From Pseudomonas koreensis (GTDB lineage: Bacteria > Pseudomonadota > Gammaproteobacteria > Pseudomonadales > Pseudomonadaceae): DNA of 64,000 nt. This document shows, piece by piece, positions 7,683 through 14,970 of the stretch (its first letter is position 1; the number at the start of each line of letters is the position of its first letter). A program made the translations under genes and the position numbers. The notes beneath the pieces were generated by a model, which did not search any database, was not told where the DNA came from, and saw only the letters and a list, made by a program, of their open reading frames with translations. The stretch lies in assembly GCF_012986595.1 (NCBI RefSeq), contig NZ_JAAQYM010000002.1, positions 372,001 through 436,000 of the forward strand, in the 5' to 3' direction.

Positions 7683-8110
7683 GCATCAAGTCATTGAAAG
7701 CAGAACTGCAAAGGATCGCCCAGAAGATCGGCGCCGCAGACGAAACAGTGCTGCTGATTGTGCTCGCGGTGATCCGAGCAAATACCAGAGAGATCCAAGC
7801 GGAAGAAGACTTCCCGAAAACCGCTGGGCACCAAGTCGACTATCGAATTCAGGGGCGGAACGTATCGCTCTTCTTCCCCTTCGCAGAGATGGATAGCGAC
7901 CAAGGTGAGCAAATGGCGAAAGCCATCATTCTTCACACCCGACAAATTGAGCGCGCCGGCCGGACAGCTCAAGTCGGCATTCTCGATATGCGCGCCGCGC
8001 CCGAGGAAGGGGCTTGGATCGTTACCTGGCCTCCTGAAGGTGTCTCGCTTGAGCAGCACGCTGCAGAGCAATACCAGCGGATCGTGGAGGCGCGTAATGA
8101 ACATCCGTAA
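7679..8110 (+). CDS. Hypothetical protein of the coupled operon (143 aa)
   Basis: Starts in an ATGA overlap with the DUF5681 gene. The protein is soluble, with an N-terminal helix pair and a central alpha/beta part. It has no signal peptide and no catalytic motif that I recognise. It is one of at least five coupled genes on this strand, so its product is probably made in step with its neighbours. Function unknown. Confidence 0.5.
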   Translation: MSIKSLKAELQRIAQKIGAADETVLLIVLAVIRANTREIQAEEDFPKTAGHQVDYRIQGRNVSLFFPFAEMDSDQGEQMAKAIILHTRQIERAGRTAQVGILDMRAAPEEGAWIVTWPPEGVSLEQHAAEQYQRIVEARNEHP

Positions 8111-8318
8111 CCAAATCGCCCGCCTGAAGCAGACCGCCGGCGACTCCCAGTTTAGCAGCAACGTTCGGCAGATTAGCCAGCTGATGGACGAGTTGAGCGC
8201 CGAAGCCGTCGGCGGCGCCGCTGTCACTGGCGAAGTATCTCTCCTCGAAACTTTCAACGCCTCTACGTCCTCCGTCTGCCCCACTCCACCCCCAAACAAT
8301 CCAAAGGTAACGCAATGA
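8097..8318 (+). CDS. Small hypothetical protein (73 aa)
   Basis: The ATG at 8097 lies inside the end of the previous gene (14-base overlap) and the stop overlaps the next ATG by four bases. The N-terminal half is helical (IRNQIARLKQTAGD, NVRQISQLMDELSAE); the C-terminal tail is Ser/Thr/Pro rich. The compact overlaps on both sides are the main support. No family recognised. Confidence 0.5.
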   Translation: MNIRNQIARLKQTAGDSQFSSNVRQISQLMDELSAEAVGGAAVTGEVSLLETFNASTSSVCPTPPPNNPKVTQ

Positions 8319-9148
8319 AAATCGGCAAACGCTCAGTTCTCAAGGTCGGCTTGGCCAACCTCCACTACTCCGAATACGAGCACTCTCGTATTGAGTCTCA
8401 CACCTTCTCCATCCAACGTGCGGACGGGACCAAAGGTGTATGGCAAGCCGGCGGTTTGATGAAGTCCGCTCGCCAACTTCAAACACTCGCGCTGGAAACT
8501 TTCAAAGACTTCGGCGAAGAGATCGTCTCGATCCGGGAAAACAAAGATTTCAACGCGTCTGCGATCGAGCGATTGAGCAAAGAAAAAATCGAGGCTGTTT
8601 CAGCCGCGCTCCTTCCAGCTATGCAGTCGGTTGCAAAGGATATGCGCACACTCGCAGAAACCGTCACCCAAGGCTTCTCCCCTGTCACTCCGCGCGCGAG
8701 TAGTGACATCGCGGGCTTTCTCGCAGACCAAGAGCTCAGAGCGCTTGTGCGCGAACTCAGTCCAGAAGAGCGCCGCAACCTCATGTCTGAGGCTCGTCAA
8801 GGTGGCCATCCCGATATCGTCGAAGCAGTGTTGAGAGCAAACCCGATGCTCTCTGGCCTCAACTCTGAAGCAGCAGCGAGCCTTTCCCGAGCAGGCATTG
8901 CCGCCTCCCGCGCTGATGACCTTGAGGCTCTTCGCCAAATGCTGGCCGTCTACGACGATGTACTTGCTACCACTTCGCAGGTCGGCGTATCGCTCAGTGG
9001 AATGGTTGCGAACTCAACTGGCTATGCAGGTCGATTTGAAAAGTGGCGATCGGGTTGTGACGGCTCAGAGGCGTTGCGCGCTTGGCTGGAAAAGATCCCA
9101 GCTCGAGGCAAGCCGAAGGCTGCAGAGGAAGAATCCGAAGCCGCGTAA
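8315..9148 (+). CDS. Hypothetical phage-island protein (277 aa)
   Basis: Coupled to the preceding gene by an ATGA overlap. The protein has a beta-rich N-terminus (residues 1-45), then a long helical region with coiled-coil character (55-135), a conserved-looking core (residues 150-250, ELSPEERRNLMSEARQGGHP) and an acidic Ala/Glu tail. There is no membrane segment. A structural or scaffolding role is possible, but I cannot place it in a family. Confidence 0.5.
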   Translation: MKIGKRSVLKVGLANLHYSEYEHSRIESHTFSIQRADGTKGVWQAGGLMKSARQLQTLALETFKDFGEEIVSIRENKDFNASAIERLSKEKIEAVSAALLPAMQSVAKDMRTLAETVTQGFSPVTPRASSDIAGFLADQELRALVRELSPEERRNLMSEARQGGHPDIVEAVLRANPMLSGLNSEAAASLSRAGIAASRADDLEALRQMLAVYDDVLATTSQVGVSLSGMVANSTGYAGRFEKWRSGCDGSEALRAWLEKIPARGKPKAAEEESEAA

Positions 9149-9200
9149 GCGGTTCGACTCGCGGTCGTCACGGTGCGGCCGCCAACTGGGAGCAAATACC

Positions 9201-9563
9201 TTGACCACTTACCAGGAACGCTTTGCCGAGGCGTGCAAGACAACCCGCTTTGCACCCTACACGCTGAAACAAGGCCCTGATTCTGGCTACGTCGTGTGGG
9301 ATGTCCAGCACGTCCGCGACGGCCAGAAGGTGACGATTGACGGGCCGTTCTTCACCGAGGACGAAGCCCGGGTTTCGGCCGACCTTCTGCGCAGAACCTT
9401 CAGGGGTGCCAGGGCATACCTGGGGATTTACGACCGGATCTGGAACTACGACCCGCGTCACGAACAGGTGACGGTCGACCAAGCGCGTATGTCGCGCTCG
9501 TTACTCGCCATCCGACTGGGCGTTGAAGTACCCAACAACAGCGCCCAGGGCACCAAGGAGTGA
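9201..9563 (+). CDS. Hypothetical protein (120 aa), probable TTG start
   Basis: The only start with a ribosome site is TTG at 9201, with GGGAG 8 bases upstream. The protein is alpha/beta with many aromatic residues (GYVVWDVQHV, YLGIYDRIWNYDPR). It sits 52 bases after the coupled operon and 3 bases before the tail assembly gene, suggesting one transcript. No family recognised. Confidence 0.45.
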   Translation: MTTYQERFAEACKTTRFAPYTLKQGPDSGYVVWDVQHVRDGQKVTIDGPFFTEDEARVSADLLRRTFRGARAYLGIYDRIWNYDPRHEQVTVDQARMSRSLLAIRLGVEVPNNSAQGTKE

Positions 9564-9566
9564 ACC

Positions 9567-10151
9567 ATGGCTATGGCCACCAACTACGGCACCAAAACCC
9601 GAATCCTGCTGGGCGGCTCGGCCGGCAAGCTGTTTGGTCGCGAACACATTTACGAGCTTTCCACCGGCGACACGCGGGAGGCTGTGAAAGCGATCGACGT
9701 CAATCACCCAGGGTTTGCAAAGTACCTCGCAGATGCCAAACGAAAAGGTCTCGAATTCGCGGTGTTCCGGAACCGCAAGAACATCGGCGAGCGCGAGCTG
9801 AAGATGGGCGGCGCTCAGGAGATCCGGATCGTCCCGGTAATCGCTGGAAGCAAGCGTGCAGGTCTGTTTCAAACTGTACTTGGCGTGGTTCTGATCGCCA
9901 TGAGTTCAGTAACGAACGGCGCGACCTTAGCACCAGGGATTGCACTCGCCGCCGGCGGCGTCATCCAGATGCTGAGCCCACAGGCTACCGGCCTTAAACA
10001 AAGCTCATCGCCGGAAAATGCTCCGTCCTACGCCTTCGGTAGTGCTAAGAACACAACCGCAAGCGGCAACCCTGTGCCGATCTGCATCGGCGAGCGCAGG
10101 TGGGGTGGCATCATCATTTCGGCGTCGATTCACGCCGAAGACAAGGCCTAG
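9567..10151 (+). CDS. Lambda-type tail assembly protein I
   Basis: A 194-residue protein with the features of the lambda gpI family: a beta-grasp-like N-terminal domain (residues 1-90), the conserved IRIVPVIAGSK segment, then an Ala/Gly-rich hydrophobic stretch (about 105-140) and a C-terminal domain. The ATG at 9567 has GGAG about 8 bases upstream. In complete siphophages it is followed by the host-specificity protein gpJ. Here nothing like gpJ follows, so the tail module has been mostly lost. Confidence 0.8.
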   Translation: MAMATNYGTKTRILLGGSAGKLFGREHIYELSTGDTREAVKAIDVNHPGFAKYLADAKRKGLEFAVFRNRKNIGERELKMGGAQEIRIVPVIAGSKRAGLFQTVLGVVLIAMSSVTNGATLAPGIALAAGGVIQMLSPQATGLKQSSSPENAPSYAFGSAKNTTASGNPVPICIGERRWGGIIISASIHAEDKA

Positions 10152-10282
10152 CCGACCTTGTATAAAGCCAGCCGTTCAGAGATTTAGGATGAATCGTGCA
10201 CAGGATTGTGCCAGCTACCGCCACCACCTTGGTGATTGCTGGGTGCTTAATCGATGGCTTTGATAGCTAAACAACTATCGCT

Positions 10283-10963
10283 TCAAACGGTATATTTTTC
10301 CGCAAGACTATCGAGTAGCGTACTCATTCGTTCAACGTATCCGTCTGCTTCAGAAAGGTGCTTATCAACCTCCGCGTCAGACCTTTTCCCAATGTCAGCC
10401 AGGGTCCATTTGGATTGAGGAAGAGGCTTACTAATCTCAATCGCAAGATTATGGATCGAGTTTTCTAAACGGGAGGCGTGATCCTGCCAATCAGAGCTTC
10501 GCTTGACCACGACCTTGTCGAGCAAAATGCATTGATATTTGAATTGATCAAATGCATCACCTAGCGCCGTGCCGGCAATTTCTACCTTAATTTCTTCCTT
10601 AGTCATTCTATTTCGATCGAATACGTTTATTCGTTCAAAATAGACATTGCAAGCAGCTTCAATCTGCCGTAATGCGACTTGGGCATCCCAGATTACGCCC
10701 AGAGCCTTTCCGTAAATTATTTGGTTCCGCCAAGCACTTAGGCCGTGGAACGCAATTCCGCCGACAACGATGGCTGCAATGGCCTGCACCAACGACGAGA
10801 ACGAGCTAATAAAGCTGAATGCCTTATCAGCACCACCCACGCTCAAGTTTCCGAAAAACACGCCAGTAGACAAAACAAGTAGCGCAACCAATGCGCAGTA
10901 AAATCCAACAGCGTACGGGTTCTTCATGTCCAGAGTTTTCACCAAGCTAAAGCTTGAGATCAT
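10283..10963 (-). CDS. Membrane protein with two N-terminal segments (226 aa)
   Basis: Two hydrophobic segments lie at about residues 15-38 and 52-78. A cytoplasmic, helical C-terminal domain of about 140 residues follows, with no catalytic motif. A second ATG at residue 13 could also be the start. It lies between the tail-assembly gene and a recombinase, opposite in strand to both and AT-richer, which is typical of a lysogenic-conversion gene. Superinfection exclusion is one possibility, but only by location. Confidence 0.5.
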   Translation of the reverse strand: MISSFSLVKTLDMKNPYAVGFYCALVALLVLSTGVFFGNLSVGGADKAFSFISSFSSLVQAIAAIVVGGIAFHGLSAWRNQIIYGKALGVIWDAQVALRQIEAACNVYFERINVFDRNRMTKEEIKVEIAGTALGDAFDQFKYQCILLDKVVVKRSSDWQDHASRLENSIHNLAIEISKPLPQSKWTLADIGKRSDAEVDKHLSEADGYVERMSTLLDSLAEKYTV

Positions 10964-11104
10964 AATGACATCAAGAAAATTCCACTAGGGTATGCCTGAG
11001 CTGATACGCACGAATTCGGGTTTATTCGCCCTCCCCGCTTGATAAGTAACACTCAAAGTGCAACAGTATTAGTAGAACACCTTAACTGATACGGACAGCA
11101 CATT

Positions 11105-11716
11105 ATGTTCATCCGCGCATATCTCCGAGCATCCACCGAAGAGCAGGACGCCGGCCGCGCCCGGTCATCGCTCGAGCAATTCGCCACTGACCACAACAAA
11201 GTGATCGCGAGTGTTTACCTGGAGAACGCCAGCGGCGCCTCGGCAGATCGGCCTGAGCTGCTGCGCCTGCTCAAAGATGCGCGAAAGGGTGATGTCCTGT
11301 TGGTGGAGTCGATAGACCGCCTCTCGCGTCTTCCCGTGGAGGACTGGCAGAAGCTGAAGTCGGCGATCGACTCCAAAGGCTTGCGCATCGTCGCGCTCGA
11401 TCTACCAACGAGTCACCAGGGGATGCAGGACACTAAGGGCGACGAGTTCACCGGGCGGATGCTGGGTGCAATCAATTCGATGCTGGTTGAGATGATGGCC
11501 GCAATCGCACGCAAGGATTACGAGCAGCGCCGCGAACGCCAGGCCCAAGGTATCGAGAAGGCGAAAGCCGAGGGCAAGTATCAGGGGAGGCCGGTAGATG
11601 AGGATTTGCACAAACGAGTGAAGGAGCTGCTGAAGGCAGGCCTAGGCGTCAGAGCAACGGCAAGGCACGCAACCTGCTCCACCACCACAGTCTTGCGCAT
11701 TCGAGACAACCTCTAA
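11105..11716 (+). CDS. Serine recombinase (resolvase/invertase family)
   Basis: 203 residues, the usual size for a small resolvase. The catalytic serine is S10 in YLRASTEEQ, and the D71-R72-L-S-R75 motif supplies active-site arginines. The long E-helix follows at about 110-150 and the C-terminus (about 155-200) is a GRP-starting helix-turn-helix. The protein would cut and rejoin DNA at a specific site through a 5'-phosphoserine link. It may act as a DNA invertase, resolvase or integrase of this island; no tyrosine integrase is visible near the tRNA. Its stop overlaps the convergent membrane-protein gene by four bases. Confidence 0.85.
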   Translation: MFIRAYLRASTEEQDAGRARSSLEQFATDHNKVIASVYLENASGASADRPELLRLLKDARKGDVLLVESIDRLSRLPVEDWQKLKSAIDSKGLRIVALDLPTSHQGMQDTKGDEFTGRMLGAINSMLVEMMAAIARKDYEQRRERQAQGIEKAKAEGKYQGRPVDEDLHKRVKELLKAGLGVRATARHATCSTTTVLRIRDNL

Positions 11717-12498
11717 TTTTCAACCTTTGACGAGTCAGCTTTTCTCTTGTCGCGAAGAAAATAAACGGTGATCGCTCCGAGAACGAGCATTACCGAAATC
11801 CAGACAATAGTAGTGCCAGGCTTAGCTACGATAAAAAACGTAGGCTCCTCGAACGTTGAAAAAATCTTTTTGCCGATAGCTGATGCGGCTAGAGCAGAAG
11901 TTACGCCCGCCAGCGCGGCAGTAATCCAGCTTAACCTTGAATTCTCACTATCAAGCTTAAAAAGCTCGCCGTGACTACTCACAAGCTTACTGAGAGAGGC
12001 CAGGATCCCCAGTTTCTCCGCAACGGATGGCCGCCTTTCCTCCGGAACCAAGCAAATCACTTCCTCAATAATGGCCTTGGCTTGAGACGTCATCGCTTCC
12101 CACGTGAGAGGTGTCATCTCCACTTTGACCTCTCGGATCAGCGAGTCGATTTGTACGGAGTATTCGGATTTTTGCGGTATGTCGAGGTGCCTACTTCTCT
12201 GCAGCCTTAACGCCACGTCCTGAAGTAATGCGATTGCGGTGCAATTCGGTCGCAGGACAACTGAATGAAAGCGCTCAGATGCATCTATCAGGTTGTCGAT
12301 CACGCTGCTGGAAATTTCCTGCTTATTGATAATGTAGCTTTCAACCACATCAATGAGTTCAGAATTAGCGTGTTTCTTCCGCTCGGCAGACGCTGACGCA
12401 GAATCCTTCTTTTGCAACCGATAAAAAACGTAGGCAACAAAAACACCGATAACGATAGAAATCATCGACAGCCAATTGGTGCTAAGAAATTCCTGCAT
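11713..12498 (-). CDS. Membrane protein, island-border gene (261 aa)
   Basis: One hydrophobic segment at residues 7-27 and two near the C-terminus (about 190-212 and 225-250) flank a helical soluble middle. There is no signal peptidase site and no enzyme motif. It is the last gene before the tRNA-Arg that borders the island and converges on the recombinase gene. Low GC and membrane topology suggest a phage-exclusion or stress-related accessory role, but this is a guess from context. Confidence 0.5.
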   Translation of the reverse strand: MQEFLSTNWLSMISIVIGVFVAYVFYRLQKKDSASASAERKKHANSELIDVVESYIINKQEISSSVIDNLIDASERFHSVVLRPNCTAIALLQDVALRLQRSRHLDIPQKSEYSVQIDSLIREVKVEMTPLTWEAMTSQAKAIIEEVICLVPEERRPSVAEKLGILASLSKLVSSHGELFKLDSENSRLSWITAALAGVTSALAASAIGKKIFSTFEEPTFFIVAKPGTTIVWISVMLVLGAITVYFLRDKRKADSSKVEN

Positions 12499-12597
12499 CT
12501 CGCTCTCTCAATCCATTGAGCAGCCGTACGATATAGCTGCCAGGGAGCCTACTCGCTCATTTTTAGCTCGGGTTCACTTCGAGGAAAAAGTGTTTAG

Positions 12598-12617
12598 TGC
12601 ACCCATCCTGCACCCAT
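12598..12617. repeat. Twin TGCACCCAT direct repeats beside the tRNA
   Basis: Two identical 9-bp repeats start at 12598 and 12609, 11 bp apart. They lie about 50 bp from the tRNA-Arg 3' end. The spacing and place fit arm-type sites of an integrase. A third copy (TGCACCCA) lies at 7011. Confidence 0.35.
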
Positions 12618-12664
12618 GACAACTAATGGCAATAGTCTAAAACGGCCAATAGCCTTGAATTATA

Positions 12665-12741
12665 TGGTGTCCCAGGGCAGGTTCGAACTGCCAACCTTCC
12701 CCTTAGGAGGGGGATGCTCTATCCAATTGAGCTACTGAGAC
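12665..12741 (-). tRNA. tRNA-Arg (anticodon CCT)
   Basis: A full cloverleaf of 77 nt including an encoded CCA. The acceptor arms GTCTCAG/CTGGGAC pair, the anticodon loop is CTCCTAA, and the T loop is TTCGAAC. The 3' end faces the phage-derived island (lower coordinates), the usual arrangement when an element has integrated into a tRNA gene. This tRNA-Arg gene is a frequent island target in Pseudomonas. Confidence 0.95.
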
Positions 12742-12872
12742 ACTGAGTTGTCGCGGCCGTAAGCGGCGCGACGGACGGCGTGCATGTTAACGGCCAGCCC
12801 TTGATTTGTCATGTCGTCCGTGGGCTTTTTAAGTGTAGGCAGGCGCCTTGCAATGCTGCGGGAACATTTACC

Positions 12873-12916
12873 GTGCAATTTGCACTCCCCCAAAAAGCCA
12901 TCATTGCAGATTGCAA
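12873..12916. promoter_or_regulatory. Two palindromic enhancer-type sites
   Basis: GTGCAATTTGCAC (12873-12885) and TTGCAGATTGCAA (12904-12916) are near-identical palindromes whose centres are 31 bp apart, three helical turns. They lie about 65-125 bp upstream of a sigma-54 promoter, the normal place for binding sites of an enhancer-binding activator. The activator is unknown. Confidence 0.5.
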
Positions 12917-12980
12917 CCCGCCGGCTAGGAAAAACCCTTCCAAATGCTTGTTTTTAAAGGACTTCACAGCGGTTAGACTG

Positions 12981-12998
12981 TTGGCACGACGGCTGCTT
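12981..12998 (+). promoter_or_regulatory. Sigma-54 promoter
   Basis: TTGGCACG-N4-CTGCTT matches the -24/-12 consensus with exactly ten bases between the invariant GG and GC. It lies about 40 bases upstream of the ATG at 13036, so transcription would start near 13010. Confidence 0.7.
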
Positions 12999-13035
12999 TG
13001 TCTGTTCCCATAACAGAACAAACGGAGTCCGCCTC

Positions 13036-13266
13036 ATGAACAGCACTCTCCTGCTCGCAAACGCAATCGCTCTGGCGGTTTTGGTGGGCTTTCACTTTGC
13101 CCCCGAGAGTGCTGAACCGGTGGCTCAGCGCATGCCGCATTACCTGCAAGTGCAGAAAGCACCGCAGTGGGCGGTGCTGAGCGGTCACAGCGACTTCGCT
13201 GCACAGGCGGTCAGCGAGCCTGAGCAAGCCTTGCCGACGCGCGCTAGCGAACGTCTGGTTTTTTGA
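13036..13266 (+). CDS. Small secreted or membrane-anchored protein (76 aa)
   Basis: The ATG is preceded by CGGAG and the sigma-54 promoter. Residues 4-22 are hydrophobic (LLLANAIALAVLVGFHFAP) and could be a signal peptide or single anchor. The remainder is polar with no cysteine or catalytic motif. It is followed after 20 bases by another small membrane protein, so the two form an operon. Function unknown. Confidence 0.65.
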   Translation: MNSTLLLANAIALAVLVGFHFAPESAEPVAQRMPHYLQVQKAPQWAVLSGHSDFAAQAVSEPEQALPTRASERLVF

Positions 13267-13286
13267 AATATCTTCAGGAGTACAGC

Positions 13287-13466
13287 ATGTCCAAATCAGC
13301 CGCAGGATTTCTGATCCTCGCCTTATTGAGTGGCGTTGTGCATTTTTCGCTGTTCGAGGAAACCGAAGTCACCCTGCCTCTGGTTGGCTGCGGCGTGTTT
13401 GCGGTGTTGTTTGTGCTGGCGCTGGTAGCCGGGCGCAAAATCAAGTTCGATCCGGTACTGCGTTAA
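13287..13466 (+). CDS. Small two-segment membrane protein (59 aa)
   Basis: Starts at ATG 13287 with CAGGAG 7 bases upstream; the longer frame from 13263 has no ribosome site. Two hydrophobic segments (about residues 6-23 and 33-52) make up nearly the whole protein. It is the second gene of the sigma-54 operon and its end overlaps the convergent phnN gene by 26 bases. Function unknown. Confidence 0.65.
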   Translation: MSKSAAGFLILALLSGVVHFSLFEETEVTLPLVGCGVFAVLFVLALVAGRKIKFDPVLR

Positions 13467-14010
13467 GCCGGACCAACGCCAGCAGTTGATTGACGGCGTC
13501 CGTAAGGGCGCCCGAGTTGTCGATCAGGTGCACGGGACCATCGCTGGACCTGCGGTCCTTGAACATTCCGTTGCGCGCCAACCTCGCGTCGATCTGTTCA
13601 GGCGTCTCTCGACCACGCTTGAGCAGGCGCTCACGCAACACTTCATCCTTGACCGTCAACAGAACCGGCAACAGCGTCGGGTAGCGTTCCAGCGCCTGGC
13701 GCAGATTGGCGCGCGAACCATTCACCAGCACATGCCGTCCGGCGTGCAACCACTCGTCCATTTCCATGGGGATGCCGTAAGCGAGGCCATTGGCCTTCCA
13801 GGCCAAGGCAAAATCGCCGGCACGCTGACGTTGCTCGAACTCCTCGGGCGTGACACCGATGGCATCCTCGCCCACCGATTCCGCTGAACGGGTGATGACC
13901 CGGCGGATGATTTCGCAGTTCATCGCGCGCAATGGCGCACGCGCAGCCTCGATCAGGGTGTCCTTGCCTGAACCGGAAGGCCCTATCAGATAAATAAGCC
14001 TGCCATCCAT
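13441..14010 (-). CDS. phnN: Ribose 1,5-bisphosphate phosphokinase
   Basis: 189 residues, normal for PhnN. A P-loop at residues 10-17 (GPSGSGKD) and the guanylate-kinase-like fold support ATP-dependent conversion of ribose 1,5-bisphosphate to PRPP, the last step of the C-P lyase phosphonate route and a minor PRPP source. It is not accompanied by other phn genes here; stand-alone copies occur in Pseudomonas. It converges on the small membrane operon. Confidence 0.85.
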   Translation of the reverse strand: MDGRLIYLIGPSGSGKDTLIEAARAPLRAMNCEIIRRVITRSAESVGEDAIGVTPEEFEQRQRAGDFALAWKANGLAYGIPMEMDEWLHAGRHVLVNGSRANLRQALERYPTLLPVLLTVKDEVLRERLLKRGRETPEQIDARLARNGMFKDRRSSDGPVHLIDNSGALTDAVNQLLALVRLNAVPDRT

Positions 14011-14051
14011 CCTGAAAACGCCCTCCTACGGGTGTTTGCCCCTAGTAAATC

Positions 14052-14227
14052 GGCAAATTGCCACTATCCTGTACAGGTAAGGAACAAGGATTGAAAGCCG
14101 CATAGCATGCACGTTCTGAGGTCTTCGGACATCAACTGATGTGTACCAGGAAGCGGACATTGATGCGGGCCTGGGCCAAGTTTTCAAACCAGTCCGCATT
14201 TCTGACAATTGGTGCTGGCATTACGCC
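14052..14227. promoter_or_regulatory. Candidate AmrZ-type sites upstream of amrZ
   Basis: The 389-base gap upstream of amrZ holds no convincing gene. It contains the palindrome GGCAAATTGCC (14052-14062) and CTGGCATTACGCC (14215-14227), both resembling reported GGC-rich AmrZ targets. AmrZ is known to repress its own gene. The match is by eye only. Confidence 0.3.
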
Positions 14228-14399
14228 TTTACCCAGCTCAATATTTGTCACAGAATTGACGCCAATGATCTGGCAATTTTGAGGCATGATGCGGGCCTCA
14301 TAACAATTCAGGTTGAACCATTTGGCGCGGATGCTTGTCCTACCACACATCCTGCGGCCAATCCCGAGAACCGCTCCCCTGAACTAACCGGTTAAATAT

Positions 14400-14726
14400 A
14401 TGCGCCCATTGAAACAGGCAATTTATTCCAGCCGTACGGCTGACAAGTTTGTCGTACGTCTGCCAGACGGAATGCGTGAACGCATTGCCGAGGTGGCTCG
14501 CAATCATCATCGCAGCATGAACTCCGAGATCATTGCGCGCCTTGAGCAGAGTCTTATTCAGGAAGGCGCACTGGGCGAAGAGTTGAGCATGCGCCTGGAC
14601 AGCCCGGAGCTGTCGCTGCACGAACGTGAGCTGCTGCAACGCTTCCGTCAGCTGTCTCACCGCCAACAGAACGCCCTGGTGTCGCTGATCGCTCACGACG
14701 CCGAGATGGCCGCAGACGCGTCCTGA
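14400..14726 (+). CDS. amrZ: Ribbon-helix-helix regulator AmrZ (AlgZ)
   Basis: 108 residues, matching AmrZ in length and almost residue by residue from memory. The N-terminal ribbon-helix-helix contains the DNA-contact strand KFVVRL (residues 16-21) and the helix pair ending [12 protein letters not shown]; the C-terminal half is the tetramerisation part ([18 protein letters not shown]). AmrZ activates alginate genes and controls motility, c-di-GMP and iron genes in Pseudomonas. The gene is monocistronic, with its own terminator. Confidence 0.9.
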   Translation: MRPLKQAIYSSRTADKFVVRLPDGMRERIAEVARNHHRSMNSEIIARLEQSLIQEGALGEELSMRLDSPELSLHERELLQRFRQLSHRQQNALVSLIAHDAEMAADAS

Positions 14727-14744
14727 GCTACACCGAACATCTCA

Positions 14745-14771
14745 AGCCAGCATAAGTGCTGGCTTTTTTTT
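14745..14771 (+). terminator. Rho-independent terminator of amrZ
   Basis: AGCCAGCA/TGCTGGCT arms with a 4-nt loop followed by eight T residues, 18 bases after the amrZ stop codon. Confidence 0.85.
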
Positions 14772-14810
14772 GCTTGCGATTTGACGCGTTAGCCGTCAGG
14801 CATACATTCG

Positions 14811-14899
14811 TGGTGAGGGGATTTATCCCCGATGGGCTGCGAAGCGGCCCTAAAAAGAAGGACTGCCGCGCAGTCCATCGGGGATAAATCCCCTCGCCA
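14811..14899. repeat. Long inverted repeat (REP-like)
   Basis: Arms of about 25 bp (14811-14835 and 14875-14899) built on GGGGATTTATCCCC, itself a palindrome. This is a dispersed intergenic repeat type of fluorescent pseudomonads, different from the CGCGAGCAGGC family elsewhere in the window. Confidence 0.7.
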
Positions 14900-14928
14900 C
14901 AGGTTACTAATCACCCATCAACAGGCAC

Positions 14929-14954
14929 AAAAAAGCCCGCCATATTGGCGGGCC
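14929..14954 (-). terminator. Terminator of mgtE
   Basis: On the minus strand a GCCCGCC/GGCGGGC hairpin is followed by six T residues, 17 bases after the mgtE stop. Confidence 0.8.
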
Positions 14955-14970
14955 TTTTCTTTGCAGCCGG

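Noticed and set aside
14141..14395. 84-codon and opposite 72-codon frames upstream of amrZ
   Set aside because: Both overlap each other and the amrZ promoter region and lack ribosome sites.
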